Assembly: GCA_963833885.1 (NCBI GenBank)
Contig: CAWHZU010000032.1
Coordinates: 1 to 64,000 of the forward strand
Length of the DNA stretch: 64,000 nt
Reading direction: 5' to 3'
Source of the DNA: JASHPR01 sp963833885
GTDB taxonomy: Bacteria; Actinomycetota; Actinomycetes; Streptosporangiales; Streptosporangiaceae
The position numbers and the translations under genes were made by a program. Shown one piece after another: positions 24,835 through 32,081 of the stretch (position 1 is its first letter; each line of letters starts with the position of its first letter). The notes beneath the pieces are model-generated. The model was not told where the DNA came from. It made no database searches and was given only the letters and a program-made list of their open reading frames with translations.

Positions 24835-26070
24835 CTAGTTCTCCAGGGGTGCCCGGGAAGCGCCCGGCGCCCCCGCAGATCCAGCCGCGGCCGCGGCACC
24901 GGACGCAGGGGGCGCACCGGGCACGAGGGCCTGGACCGGATCCATGCTCTGTGTTACTCCAAGGTAGCTTTTGGGGAGGCGCCCGGCGAATCTCACCGCG
25001 ATCTCGTAGGACAGCGTGCCGAGCGCATCGGCCCACTCCTGCGCGGTCGGCTCGCCGGAGTCGCCGGGCCCGAACAGCACGACCTCGTCACCGGCTGCCA
25101 CGGCCTCATCGCCGAAGTCGACAACGAACTGGTTCATGCAGACCGTGCCGGATATCGTCCACCGCCGCCCCCGGACGTGCACCTGCGCCGTGTTCGTCGC
25201 CAACCGCGGCACACCCTCGGCGTACCCGAGCGGCACCAGCCCGAGCGTGGCATCGCCGGCCGTGACGTAGCGGTGCCCGTAGGACACGGCGGTCCCGGCC
25301 GGTACGCGCTTGGTCTGCACGAGTCGCGCCCTGATCGTCATCGCGGGCCGCAGCCAGGGCGGCGCCCCGCCGGGAAGCGTGGAAAGCCCGAAGACCCCGC
25401 CCCCGGGCCGTACCAGGTCAAAGCGGGCCTCCGGCAGGGTCAGCGTGGCCGGGGTGTTCGCGAGGTGCCGCACCTCGGGCCTGACCCCGGCGCCTTCCGC
25501 CACCGAAACCGCGTCGCGGAACGCCTCGAGCTGGGCGGCGATCGACGGATGCCCAGGCATGTCGGCGCAGGCAAAGTGCGACCAGAGCCCCACGATGCGG
25601 ACGTCGCCCGCGGCCTCGGCGGCCAGCCCGGCGGCCACCAGACCCGGCCAGTCGGCGGCGGTCGCGCCGCCCCGCGACATCCCGGTGTCCGCCTTGAGGT
25701 GCAGCCGGGCGGGCTTGCCGGCCCGCGACGCCGCGGCCGCGATCTGCGTGACCAGGTCAACGGAGCCCGCGGACAGGTCCACGTCGTGGCGGACGGCGTC
25801 CTCGTGCGGCGCGCCGGGCGCGGCGAGCAGGCACAGCACCGGCACGGTCAGCCCGGCTTGCCGAAGCGCCACCGCGTCGGCCACGTGCACGACCCCGAGC
25901 CAGCTCGCCCCGCCGTCAACGGCCGCCGTGGCCGCCGGGATCATGCCGTGGCCGTAGCCATCGGATTTGACCACCGCCATGACCTGCGCCCCGCCAACGT
26001 GCCTGGCCAGGGCGGAGACGTTGTCCTTGATCGCGCCCAGCTCGATGAGCGCCTCCGGGTGACCGTCCAT
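24835..26070 (-). CDS. alr: alanine racemase
   Basis: This PLP enzyme interconverts L- and D-Ala for peptidoglycan. The N-terminal barrel has the PLP Lys in VMAVVKSDGYGHG; later SHFACADMP, GVFGLSTLPGG and the C-terminal domain segment AVSYGHRYVTAGDATLGLVPLGYAEGVPR carry the catalytic Tyr region, and GTVCMNQFVVDFG completes the signature. The start at ATG 26070 gives MDGHPEALIELGAIKDN, the usual beginning; the 109-codon extension upstream is Pro-rich antisense of a G-rich spacer. The C-terminus ends in an Ala/Gly/Pro tail. It forms an operon with the hydrolase and tsaE. Confidence 0.96.
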   Translation of the reverse strand: MDGHPEALIELGAIKDNVSALARHVGGAQVMAVVKSDGYGHGMIPAATAAVDGGASWLGVVHVADAVALRQAGLTVPVLCLLAAPGAPHEDAVRHDVDLSAGSVDLVTQIAAAASRAGKPARLHLKADTGMSRGGATAADWPGLVAAGLAAEAAGDVRIVGLWSHFACADMPGHPSIAAQLEAFRDAVSVAEGAGVRPEVRHLANTPATLTLPEARFDLVRPGGGVFGLSTLPGGAPPWLRPAMTIRARLVQTKRVPAGTAVSYGHRYVTAGDATLGLVPLGYAEGVPRLATNTAQVHVRGRRWTISGTVCMNQFVVDFGDEAVAAGDEVVLFGPGDSGEPTAQEWADALGTLSYEIAVRFAGRLPKSYLGVTQSMDPVQALVPGAPPASGAAAAAGSAGAPGASRAPLEN

Positions 26071-26410
26071 GAACCGACAGTCTGCCAGCCCCTGGGAGGG
26101 GCGAAGCCGAAGGTGGAAGGGGAGGACGCGCGGGAACGGGATGGGCGCGGGCCTTGGGAGGGCTGGGGGTAGCCGGACACGGGGCTCAGGTGGGGGCCTA
26201 GCGGGACGGGGAGGCGGTGCGGGAAGAGGACTTGGAGAGGCACGGGATGGGGCTGGCGGGACGCGGTTGCCGGACGTGGGCTTGGAATGGCGCGTGGGTG
26301 GGGCGGCGATAGCCGGGGCAGCCGCGACGGTCGGCCGCAGGCCGGCCCGAGCGGATGCCGCCCGGGGGGGTCTGGGGGGGTAGTCCCCCCGAGGCAATAC
26401 TGTATTTCAC
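26071..26410. other. G-rich divergent spacer between alr and the S9 peptidase gene
   Basis: Most of the plus strand here is purine-rich with many GGG and GGGG runs (26096-26300), giving long open frames on both strands that encode only Pro/Arg or Gly/Arg-rich peptides; I see no gene. A G-run/C-run hairpin element lies at 26363-26394. Just before the peptidase start, TACTGT at 26398-26403 is a possible -10 placed for a nearly leaderless transcript. Confidence 0.5.
26363..26394. repeat. C/G-run hairpin element (copy 2)
   Basis: CGGGGGGG-TCT-GGGGGGG-TAGT-CCCCCC-GAGG: the second G block pairs with the C block over a 4-base loop, and the first G block can compete for it. The layout matches the elements at 11808 and 47349. 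Confidence 0.5.
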
Positions 26411-28258
26411 ATGGTCGAACTCATTCCGCGGGAAGTACTCTTCGGCAATCCCGAGCGGGTTAGCCCCGCCATCTCCCCCGATGGCGCCCGGCTGGCGTGG
26501 ATCGCTCCGCACGAAGGGGTCCTCAACGTCTGGGTCGCCCCGGCGAGCGCCGGCTCTGGGGTGGACTGGTCGGCGGCGCGGGTGGTCACCGACGACCGGG
26601 ACCGCGGCATCCGCATGTTCGAATGGGCCCACGATGCCCGGCACCTGCTGTACCTGCAGGACACCGGCGGAGACGAGAACTGGCGGCTGCACGACGTCGA
26701 CCTCGAGACCATGGACCGCCGCGACCTCACCCCGTTCGACGGCGTGCAGGCGCGGCTGGTCGCCACGGAACGGAAGTTCCCGACCGACCTGCTGGTCGCG
26801 CTGAACCGCGACAACCCCGAACTGCACGACGTCTACAAGCTCGACCTCGTAACCGGCGAGCTGACCAAGGTGGTCGAGAACCCCGGCTTCATCGACTGGC
26901 TCGCGGACGCGCAGCTCGCGGTCCGGGCGACGATCGCGCCGCGGCCGGACGGGAGTCTCGTGGTGATGGTGCGGGACAGCGCGGACGCGGACTGGCGGCC
27001 GCTGCTGACCGTTCCCGCCGACGACGCGCTGACCAGTGAACTCGTCGCGTTCAGCGAGGACGGCGGCTCGATACTCGGGGTCAGCTCGGTCGGCGCGAAC
27101 ACCGGCAGGCTGCTCAGGATCGACTTGGCCAGCGGTGCCGAGGAGGTGCTGGCCGCCGATCCCGACGCCGACGTGAGCGACGTCAGGATCCAGCCGGATA
27201 CCAGGGAGCCGCAGATCGTGACCTTCGCCAAGGACAGGTCGGAATATCTCGTCCTCGACCCCTCGGTCGCCGACGACCTGACCGCGATCCGCGCGCTGCA
27301 CCCCGGAGATCCCGCCTTCACCGGCGCCGACGACTCCGACACGACGTGGCTCGTCGAGTTCACCAACGACTCGGGCCCGATCCGTTACTACGCCTACGAC
27401 CGGGCCAGCAAGGCCGGGCGCTTCCTGTTCGAGAACCGGCCCGCGCTGTCGCGCTACGAGCTCGCCTCGATGGAGCCGTTCTCGTTCACCGCCCGCGACG
27501 GCCTCACCGTGCACGGCTATGCCACGTTCCCGCCCGGCGCCGATCGTTCCGGCTTGCCGACCGTACTCAACGTGCACGGCGGCCCGTGGGCCAGGGACAA
27601 CTGGGGCTTCGATCCCGAGGCGCAGTGGCTGGCTAACCGCGGCTACCTCTGCGTGCAGGTCAACTACCGCGGCTCGACTGGCTACGGCAAGGCGTTTGTC
27701 AACGCCGGCGACCGCGAGTGGGGCGGCCGGATGCAGGACGACCTGACCGACGCCGTCGCGTTCGTCACCGGCGAGGGCTGGGCCGACCCCAAGCGGGTGG
27801 CCATCTACGGCGGCTCCTATGGCGGTTACGCGGCGCTGGCCGGCGCGACGTTCACCCCGGAGCTGTACTGCTGCGCGGTCGACATCGTCGGCCCGTCAAA
27901 CCTGAAGACGCTGATCGAGACGATCCCGCCGTACTGGGCCCCGATGATCGCCCAGTTCCACCGCAGGGTCGGCGACCCAGCGACCGACGCCGACTCCCTC
28001 TGGTCCCGGTCCCCGCTGTCCCGGGCCAGGGAGATCAGGATTCCGCTGCTTATCGCCCAGGGGGCGAACGACCCGCGGGTCAAGCAGGCCGAGTCGGAGC
28101 AGATCGTGGCCGCGCTCAAGGAGGCCGGCATCGACTACGAGTACCTGCTGTTCCCGGATGAGGGGCACGGGTTCGCCAAGCCGGAGAACCGGCTGAAGTT
28201 CTACGCCGCTGCCGAACGGTTCCTGGCCCGTCACCTCGGCGGCCGGGCCGAAGAATAG
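26411..28258 (+). CDS. S9 family (prolyl oligopeptidase-type) peptidase
   Basis: This two-domain serine peptidase has an N-terminal beta-propeller built from Asp/Trp-rich blades (PRFV-type start LIPREVLFGNPERVSPAISPDGARLAW; YLQDTGGDENW) and a C-terminal alpha/beta-hydrolase domain from about residue 350. The latter shows VLNVHGGPWARDNWGFDPEAQW, IYGGSYGGYAALAGATF (Ser), AQGANDPRVKQAESEQIV (Asp) and FPDEGHGFAKPENRLKFY (His), so the triad is complete. No signal peptide is seen; it should be cytoplasmic and process short peptides. The stop lies only six bases from the convergent map stop, leaving no room for a separate terminator. Confidence 0.95.
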   Translation: MVELIPREVLFGNPERVSPAISPDGARLAWIAPHEGVLNVWVAPASAGSGVDWSAARVVTDDRDRGIRMFEWAHDARHLLYLQDTGGDENWRLHDVDLETMDRRDLTPFDGVQARLVATERKFPTDLLVALNRDNPELHDVYKLDLVTGELTKVVENPGFIDWLADAQLAVRATIAPRPDGSLVVMVRDSADADWRPLLTVPADDALTSELVAFSEDGGSILGVSSVGANTGRLLRIDLASGAEEVLAADPDADVSDVRIQPDTREPQIVTFAKDRSEYLVLDPSVADDLTAIRALHPGDPAFTGADDSDTTWLVEFTNDSGPIRYYAYDRASKAGRFLFENRPALSRYELASMEPFSFTARDGLTVHGYATFPPGADRSGLPTVLNVHGGPWARDNWGFDPEAQWLANRGYLCVQVNYRGSTGYGKAFVNAGDREWGGRMQDDLTDAVAFVTGEGWADPKRVAIYGGSYGGYAALAGATFTPELYCCAVDIVGPSNLKTLIETIPPYWAPMIAQFHRRVGDPATDADSLWSRSPLSRAREIRIPLLIAQGANDPRVKQAESEQIVAALKEAGIDYEYLLFPDEGHGFAKPENRLKFYAAAERFLARHLGGRAEE

Positions 28259-28264
28259 AGCCTG

Positions 28265-29050
28265 TTACGCCACGCCCCTCGGTGCCTTGGCGGTCAGGAT
28301 GCGCGGGCCGTCCGCGGTGACCGCGACCGTGTGCTCCACGTGTGCGGCCCGGCTGCCGTCCGCGCTGCGCACGGTCCAGCCGTCGAGGTCGATGCGGCAG
28401 ACGTCGCTGCCGCCGGCCATGAACCACGGCTCGATGGCGATGACCATGCCGGGCACCAGCGGGTGGCCGCGCCCGGCGGTTCCCTCGTTGGGGATGTGCG
28501 GATCTTCGTGCATGGCGCGGCCCACGCCGTGCCCGCCGAAGTGCGGGCAGATCCCGTAGCTCGCGGCGCGGCCGACGGCGCCGATGGCCGCCGAGATGTC
28601 CCCGATCCGCGCGCCAGGGACCGCGGCGGCGATGCCCGCGCGCAGCGCGTCCTCGGTGACGCCGATCAGCCGCGCGTCGGCGGGGCGCGGCGGGCCGATC
28701 GTGAACGAGAACGCGGCGTCGGCGGTCCAGCCGTCCAGCACCGCCCCCGCGTCGACGCTGACCAGGTCGCCCTCGCGCAGCTTGCGGCGTCCGGGGATGC
28801 CGTGCTGCGCGGCGTCGTTGACGGACACGCAGATCGCGGCGGGGTATGGGACCGGCGCGGACTTGGGCTGATAACCCAGGAACGGCGAGAAGGCCCCGGC
28901 GTCCGCCAGCACGCCGCGGGCGGCCTCGTCCAGTTCGGCCAGGCGCGTGCCCGGCGTCGCGACGGCCCGCGCCGCCGCCAGGACCCGCGCCACCACCTGC
29001 CCGGCGGCGCCGATCGCGTCGATCTCACCGGGCGTCTTGATCTCCACCAC
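28265..29050 (-). CDS. map: methionine aminopeptidase, type I
   Basis: It removes the initiator Met from nascent proteins using two metal ions. Pita-bread fold marks are MVEIKTPGEIDAIGAAGQV, CVSVNDAAQHGIPG, LVSVDAGAVLDGWTADAAFSF (two Asp ligands), GICPHFGGHGVGRAMHEDPHIPN (His ligand), MVIAIEPWF and AAHVEHTVAVT (Glu ligands). The length (261 aa) is normal. This copy stands alone, not in the ribosomal secY-adk-map cluster, so it may be a second map. It is divergent from the XRE regulator gene. Confidence 0.95.
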   Translation of the reverse strand: MVEIKTPGEIDAIGAAGQVVARVLAAARAVATPGTRLAELDEAARGVLADAGAFSPFLGYQPKSAPVPYPAAICVSVNDAAQHGIPGRRKLREGDLVSVDAGAVLDGWTADAAFSFTIGPPRPADARLIGVTEDALRAGIAAAVPGARIGDISAAIGAVGRAASYGICPHFGGHGVGRAMHEDPHIPNEGTAGRGHPLVPGMVIAIEPWFMAGGSDVCRIDLDGWTVRSADGSRAAHVEHTVAVTADGPRILTAKAPRGVA

Positions 29051-29117
29051 GCGGCACCTCCTGAACGCTCAGCCCCACCGACGGGTAGGTCGACTCCCAC
29101 AGCACGTGTGGCCGCTC

Positions 29118-29144
29118 CCGGTATAACTATACCGGTATTATAAT
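29118..29144 (+). promoter_or_regulatory. operator/promoter of the XRE gene, probably leaderless
   Basis: CCGGTAT (29118-29124), AACT, ATACCGG (29129-29135) is an inverted repeat, and the right half extends into the perfect palindrome ATACCGGTAT (29129-29138). Immediately after comes a perfect -10 hexamer, TATAAT (29139-29144), seven bases before the ATG at 29151. Transcription should therefore begin at or next to the start codon. The overlap of palindrome and -10 fits autorepression. Confidence 0.65.
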
Positions 29145-29150
29145 GACGGC

Positions 29151-29426
29151 ATGGTACGGCCACCGTTGAGTCCGCAGGAGCGGGCGCGTGGGGAGCGGCT
29201 CGGCAGGCTGCTGCGTGCGGCGCGCGGGCGGCGCAGCATGGCCGAGGTCGCCGCCGCGTCCGGCGTGCCCATCGAGACCTTGCGCAAGATTGAGACCGGC
29301 CGGATCGCCACGCCCGCCTTCTTCACCGTTGCCGCCCTGGCCGCCGCGCTCGCGATCCCGCTGGACGACGTCGTCAGGCAGTCCTCGCACCCGCCCGGCG
29401 ATCCGTCCGCCGCGCTCACCGCATGA
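29151..29426 (+). CDS. XRE-family (helix-turn-helix) transcriptional regulator
   Basis: The 91 residues are almost entirely an HTH domain: ERLGRLLRAARGRRSMAEVAAASGVPIETLRKIETGRIATPAFFTVAALAAALAIPLDDVV. The stretch RSMAEVAAASGVPIETLRKIE is the HTH itself. No ligand or dimerisation domain follows. It sits between divergent map and a convergent MFS gene and has its own palindromic operator over a consensus -10, so it may control itself and possibly map. Confidence 0.88.
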   Translation: MVRPPLSPQERARGERLGRLLRAARGRRSMAEVAAASGVPIETLRKIETGRIATPAFFTVAALAAALAIPLDDVVRQSSHPPGDPSAALTA

Positions 29427-29427
29427 C

Positions 29428-29472
29428 AGCGGCCGGGCCGGCAGTGGTGTTTGACTGCCTGACCCGGCCGCT
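29428..29472. terminator. bidirectional hairpin between xre and MFS genes
   Basis: An outer perfect 10-bp stem (29428-29437 with 29463-29472) and an inner 6-bp stem (29440-29445 with 29454-29459) are separated by small bulges and close an 8-base loop. It occupies the gap between two convergent genes, two bases after the XRE stop. There is no T-run on either side. Confidence 0.65.
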
Positions 29473-29489
29473 TGCGTAACGTTCCGGCT

Positions 29490-31088
29490 CTAACTCGGCA
29501 TCGGCTGGACGCCGGCCAGGTCCTCGCGAGTGACCCGGACCATGATGAGGATCACGACGAGGGCCACCAGCATGATGCCGGCCGACACCTCGAAGCCACG
29601 GGAGAACCCGACCGACAGCGCGTGGTCGTAGATCGAGACCTGCGCCGCCTTCGCCTGCGCCGCCGTCACGTGCAGCGGGTGCCCGGCCTTTGCTGCGGCC
29701 GCGGCGGCCGAATGGGCCACGGTGGCGGCATGCCTCGCCGTATTGGCGACCACGGTCCAGGCCACGGTGCCCAGGACCGCGAGCCCGATCGCGCCGCCGA
29801 CCTGCTGGCCGACGTTGGGCAAGCTGGACGCCAGGCCCGCGTCCCGGTCGGCGACCTTGGACAGCGCCACCAGCGTGGCCAGCATGAAGATCAGGCCCAG
29901 GCCGGCCGCTGTGACCAGCATCGGGCCGAGCAGCCCGCCGACGTACGTGCTGTGCTCGTTGATCCGGGACAGCCAGAACATCCCGCCCACGCTGATCACC
30001 GAGGCGACGATCAGCAGCGGCCGAGCCCCGATCCGCGGTACCAGCTGCGTGGACAGGCCCGCCATTGCCATGATCATCGCGACCATCGGCAGGTAGGAGA
30101 CGCCGGTCCGCAGCGCGCTGTAGCCCCACACGTGCTGCACGAACAGGGTCAGGAAGAAGAACATCCCGAACATGGCCGTGCCGACGCAGAGCAGGACCAG
30201 GTTGGCGGCTGAGCGGTCCCGGTTACGGAAGATGCGCAGCGGCATCAGCGCGTACTTGCTGCGCGACTCGATGACGAGGAACGTGGCCAGCAGCACAACG
30301 GCCGCGGAGAGTGAGGCCAGTACCTTGGTGTCACCCCAGTGCGAGACGCCGTTCGGGGTGGTGGCCGCTTCGGTCAAGCCGTAGACCAGCGCCACCAGGC
30401 CGAGCGTGCTGGTGATCGCGCCGGGAAGGTCGAACCGGCCCGGGCGGCGCTCCGACTCGGCGAGCGCCCGCGGGGCCAGCAGCGCGACAACGACCCCGAT
30501 CGGGACGTTGACGAACAGCACCCAGCGCCAGGACACGAACGTGGTCAGGATGCCGCCGGCCAGCAGGCCCACCGCGGCGCCGCCGATGGACATGGCGGCG
30601 TAGACGCCCATGGCCCTGTTGCGCTCCGACCCTTCCGGGAAGTTGGTCGTGACCAGCGACAACGCGGTCGGTGCCACGATCGCGCCGCCGACCCCCTGCA
30701 GCGCGCGGGCGGACAGCAGCCACGCCTGTGAGGTGGCGAACCCGCCGAGCAGCGAGGCCACCGAGAACAGGATGATCCCGGCGATGAAGACCCGGCGCCG
30801 GCCGAGGATGTCGCCGGCCCGGCCGCCGAGCAGCAGCAGGCCGCCGAAGGTCAGCGCGTAGGCGTTCACCACCCACTCGAGGCCGTCGCCGGAGAAACCG
30901 AGCGCGGTCTGGATGTGCGGCAGCGCGACGTTCACGATCGTGGCGTCGAGAACCACCATGAGCTGGGCGGTGGCGATGACGACAAGAGCCAGGCCAAGGC
31001 GGCGGTTCCCGCCGGTAGCCTGGGCATCGCGGCCGGCAACGACACCAGGCGCCGCCCGGCTGCCGGTATCGGGCTGTGCGGTGGACAT
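29490..31088 (-). CDS. MFS drug-efflux transporter, DHA2 (EmrB/QacA) type
   Basis: This is a 14-helix proton-driven exporter. Helix 1 contains the DHA2 motif LMVVLDATIVNVALPHIQTAL; the loop after helix 2 has GGRAGDILGRRRVF (motif A), and helix 5 has the antiporter motif region LLAGGILTTFVSWRWVLFVNVPIGV. The length (532 aa) is normal. A MarR-type gene lies 160 bases upstream on the same strand, the common arrangement for a drug-inducible pump. Substrates are unknown. Confidence 0.93.
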   Translation of the reverse strand: MSTAQPDTGSRAAPGVVAGRDAQATGGNRRLGLALVVIATAQLMVVLDATIVNVALPHIQTALGFSGDGLEWVVNAYALTFGGLLLLGGRAGDILGRRRVFIAGIILFSVASLLGGFATSQAWLLSARALQGVGGAIVAPTALSLVTTNFPEGSERNRAMGVYAAMSIGGAAVGLLAGGILTTFVSWRWVLFVNVPIGVVVALLAPRALAESERRPGRFDLPGAITSTLGLVALVYGLTEAATTPNGVSHWGDTKVLASLSAAVVLLATFLVIESRSKYALMPLRIFRNRDRSAANLVLLCVGTAMFGMFFFLTLFVQHVWGYSALRTGVSYLPMVAMIMAMAGLSTQLVPRIGARPLLIVASVISVGGMFWLSRINEHSTYVGGLLGPMLVTAAGLGLIFMLATLVALSKVADRDAGLASSLPNVGQQVGGAIGLAVLGTVAWTVVANTARHAATVAHSAAAAAAKAGHPLHVTAAQAKAAQVSIYDHALSVGFSRGFEVSAGIMLVALVVILIMVRVTREDLAGVQPMPS

Positions 31089-31247
31089 GACAGTCTCCTT
31101 GCTGAAGAGCGCGGTTAGCAGGCGTCCCGGCGCGGCGCGGCGAGACGTTCGACGTTCTGTGATTTGAGGGAAGGCTTCAGCCGGGCACGTGCCGTCGGTC
31201 TATGTCCGGCGGCGGCTCCGCTGGCCGCCTGGTTCGCGGCTAACCGG

Positions 31248-31772
31248 TCAGCCGCCCGGCTGCGCGGTGACTAGGGTCTCGCTCACCTCCCCCGCGCGCT
31301 GTCCCCCGGTCGTCGGCGGGGTAGTGGTGCTCCCGTCATCCGCGCTGCTTTCGGCGCGGATCATCTTGCGGGTCAGCGCCAGCAGGCAGACGCGTTCCTC
31401 GTCGTTGAGGTTGCGCCAGGGCATGCGGGCGATGAACTCCTGCTGTACCTGCTCACGCAGGGCCTGGCCGGCCGCTGTGAGCACGAGGTTCTTGATCCGG
31501 CGGTCCACCGTGCTGGCTTCCCGCTGGGCCAGCCCGCGCTTTTCGAGCAGGTCAGCGATTGCGGTCACGAATGAGGGATCGCAGTGCATCAGCTTGCCGA
31601 GGTCCCGCATGGCCATGGGGGACGCTAGCGCCTGCAAGGCCTTGACGCAGAAGCCCGGAACTCCGAACGCCTGCCCAAGCTGTTCGATCTTGCCGATCAC
31701 ACCCTCGACCAGCTCGCCCATCGCCTCGAAGATCTCCGAGTCGAGCTGATCGGTACCGGATGGCGTTCCCAT
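31248..31772 (-). CDS. MarR-family transcriptional regulator
   Basis: This winged-helix regulator has QALASPMAMRDLGKLMHCDPSFVTAIADLLEKRGLAQREASTVDRRIKNLVLTAAGQALREQVQ, in which CDPSFVTAIADLLEKRG is the recognition helix region and DRRIKNLVLT the wing. The start ATG 31772 has GGAGG upstream; the earlier ATG at 31832 lies inside the operator region. It is followed by the MFS pump gene and probably represses both through the inverted repeats just upstream. Confidence 0.92.
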   Translation of the reverse strand: MGTPSGTDQLDSEIFEAMGELVEGVIGKIEQLGQAFGVPGFCVKALQALASPMAMRDLGKLMHCDPSFVTAIADLLEKRGLAQREASTVDRRIKNLVLTAAGQALREQVQQEFIARMPWRNLNDEERVCLLALTRKMIRAESSADDGSTTTPPTTGGQRAGEVSETLVTAQPGG

Positions 31773-31832
31773 GTCACCTCCTCGGCTTGCGTCGCACCGC
31801 GTGCTCCCGGGCGAAAAGCCCGAGTCACTCAA

Positions 31833-31890
31833 TAGTTGAGTAGCTCAAACATAGACCGGCTCGACTGAGTAAGTCAATCTTTTATCAACT
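31833..31890 (-). promoter_or_regulatory. promoter and MarR-type operators of marR-MFS
   Basis: On the minus strand TTGACT (complement of 31872-31877) and TATGTT (complement of 31848-31853) form a -35/-10 pair with an 18-base spacer. TTGAG-TAG-CTCAA (31836-31848) overlaps the -10, CTGAGTAAGTCAA (31865-31877) overlaps the -35, and another TTGAGTTG motif lies just upstream. Repeats of this type over both promoter boxes fit repression by the adjacent MarR protein. Confidence 0.6.
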
Positions 31891-31995
31891 CAACTAATGT
31901 GGCCCACGCCACACCGCCCCACCGTGCCGCCGTCGCCCACCCACCCTCGCTGCGCCACATCGTGGTGCGTCAGCCTGGCTCGATCGCCAGGTTTT

Positions 31996-32048
31996 CATGA
32001 TCGTGGCGGATTTCGACTGCTATGCGGTCAAAATCCACCACGATCATG
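31996..32048. repeat. 53-nt near-perfect long hairpin
   Basis: CATGATCGTGG (31996-32006) pairs with CCACGATCATG (32038-32048); GGATTT pairs with AAATCC; and GAC-T-GC pairs with GC-G-GTC through one wobble, closing a TAT loop. Only two mismatches interrupt a 25-position stem. It lies between the nnr stop (32082) and the marR promoter. It is too long and symmetrical for an ordinary terminator and looks like a dispersed palindromic (REP/MITE-type) element, though it may also end nnr transcripts. Confidence 0.65.
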
Positions 32049-32081
32049 GAACGGGTCGCTCTGGGGCGGCGGGTCAGTGGG

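Noticed and set aside
26069..26397. N-terminal extension of alr or a separate small gene in the G-rich spacer
   Set aside because: Both strands give only Pro/Arg- or Gly/Arg-rich peptides from repetitive DNA, and alr homologs begin at the ATG at 26070.
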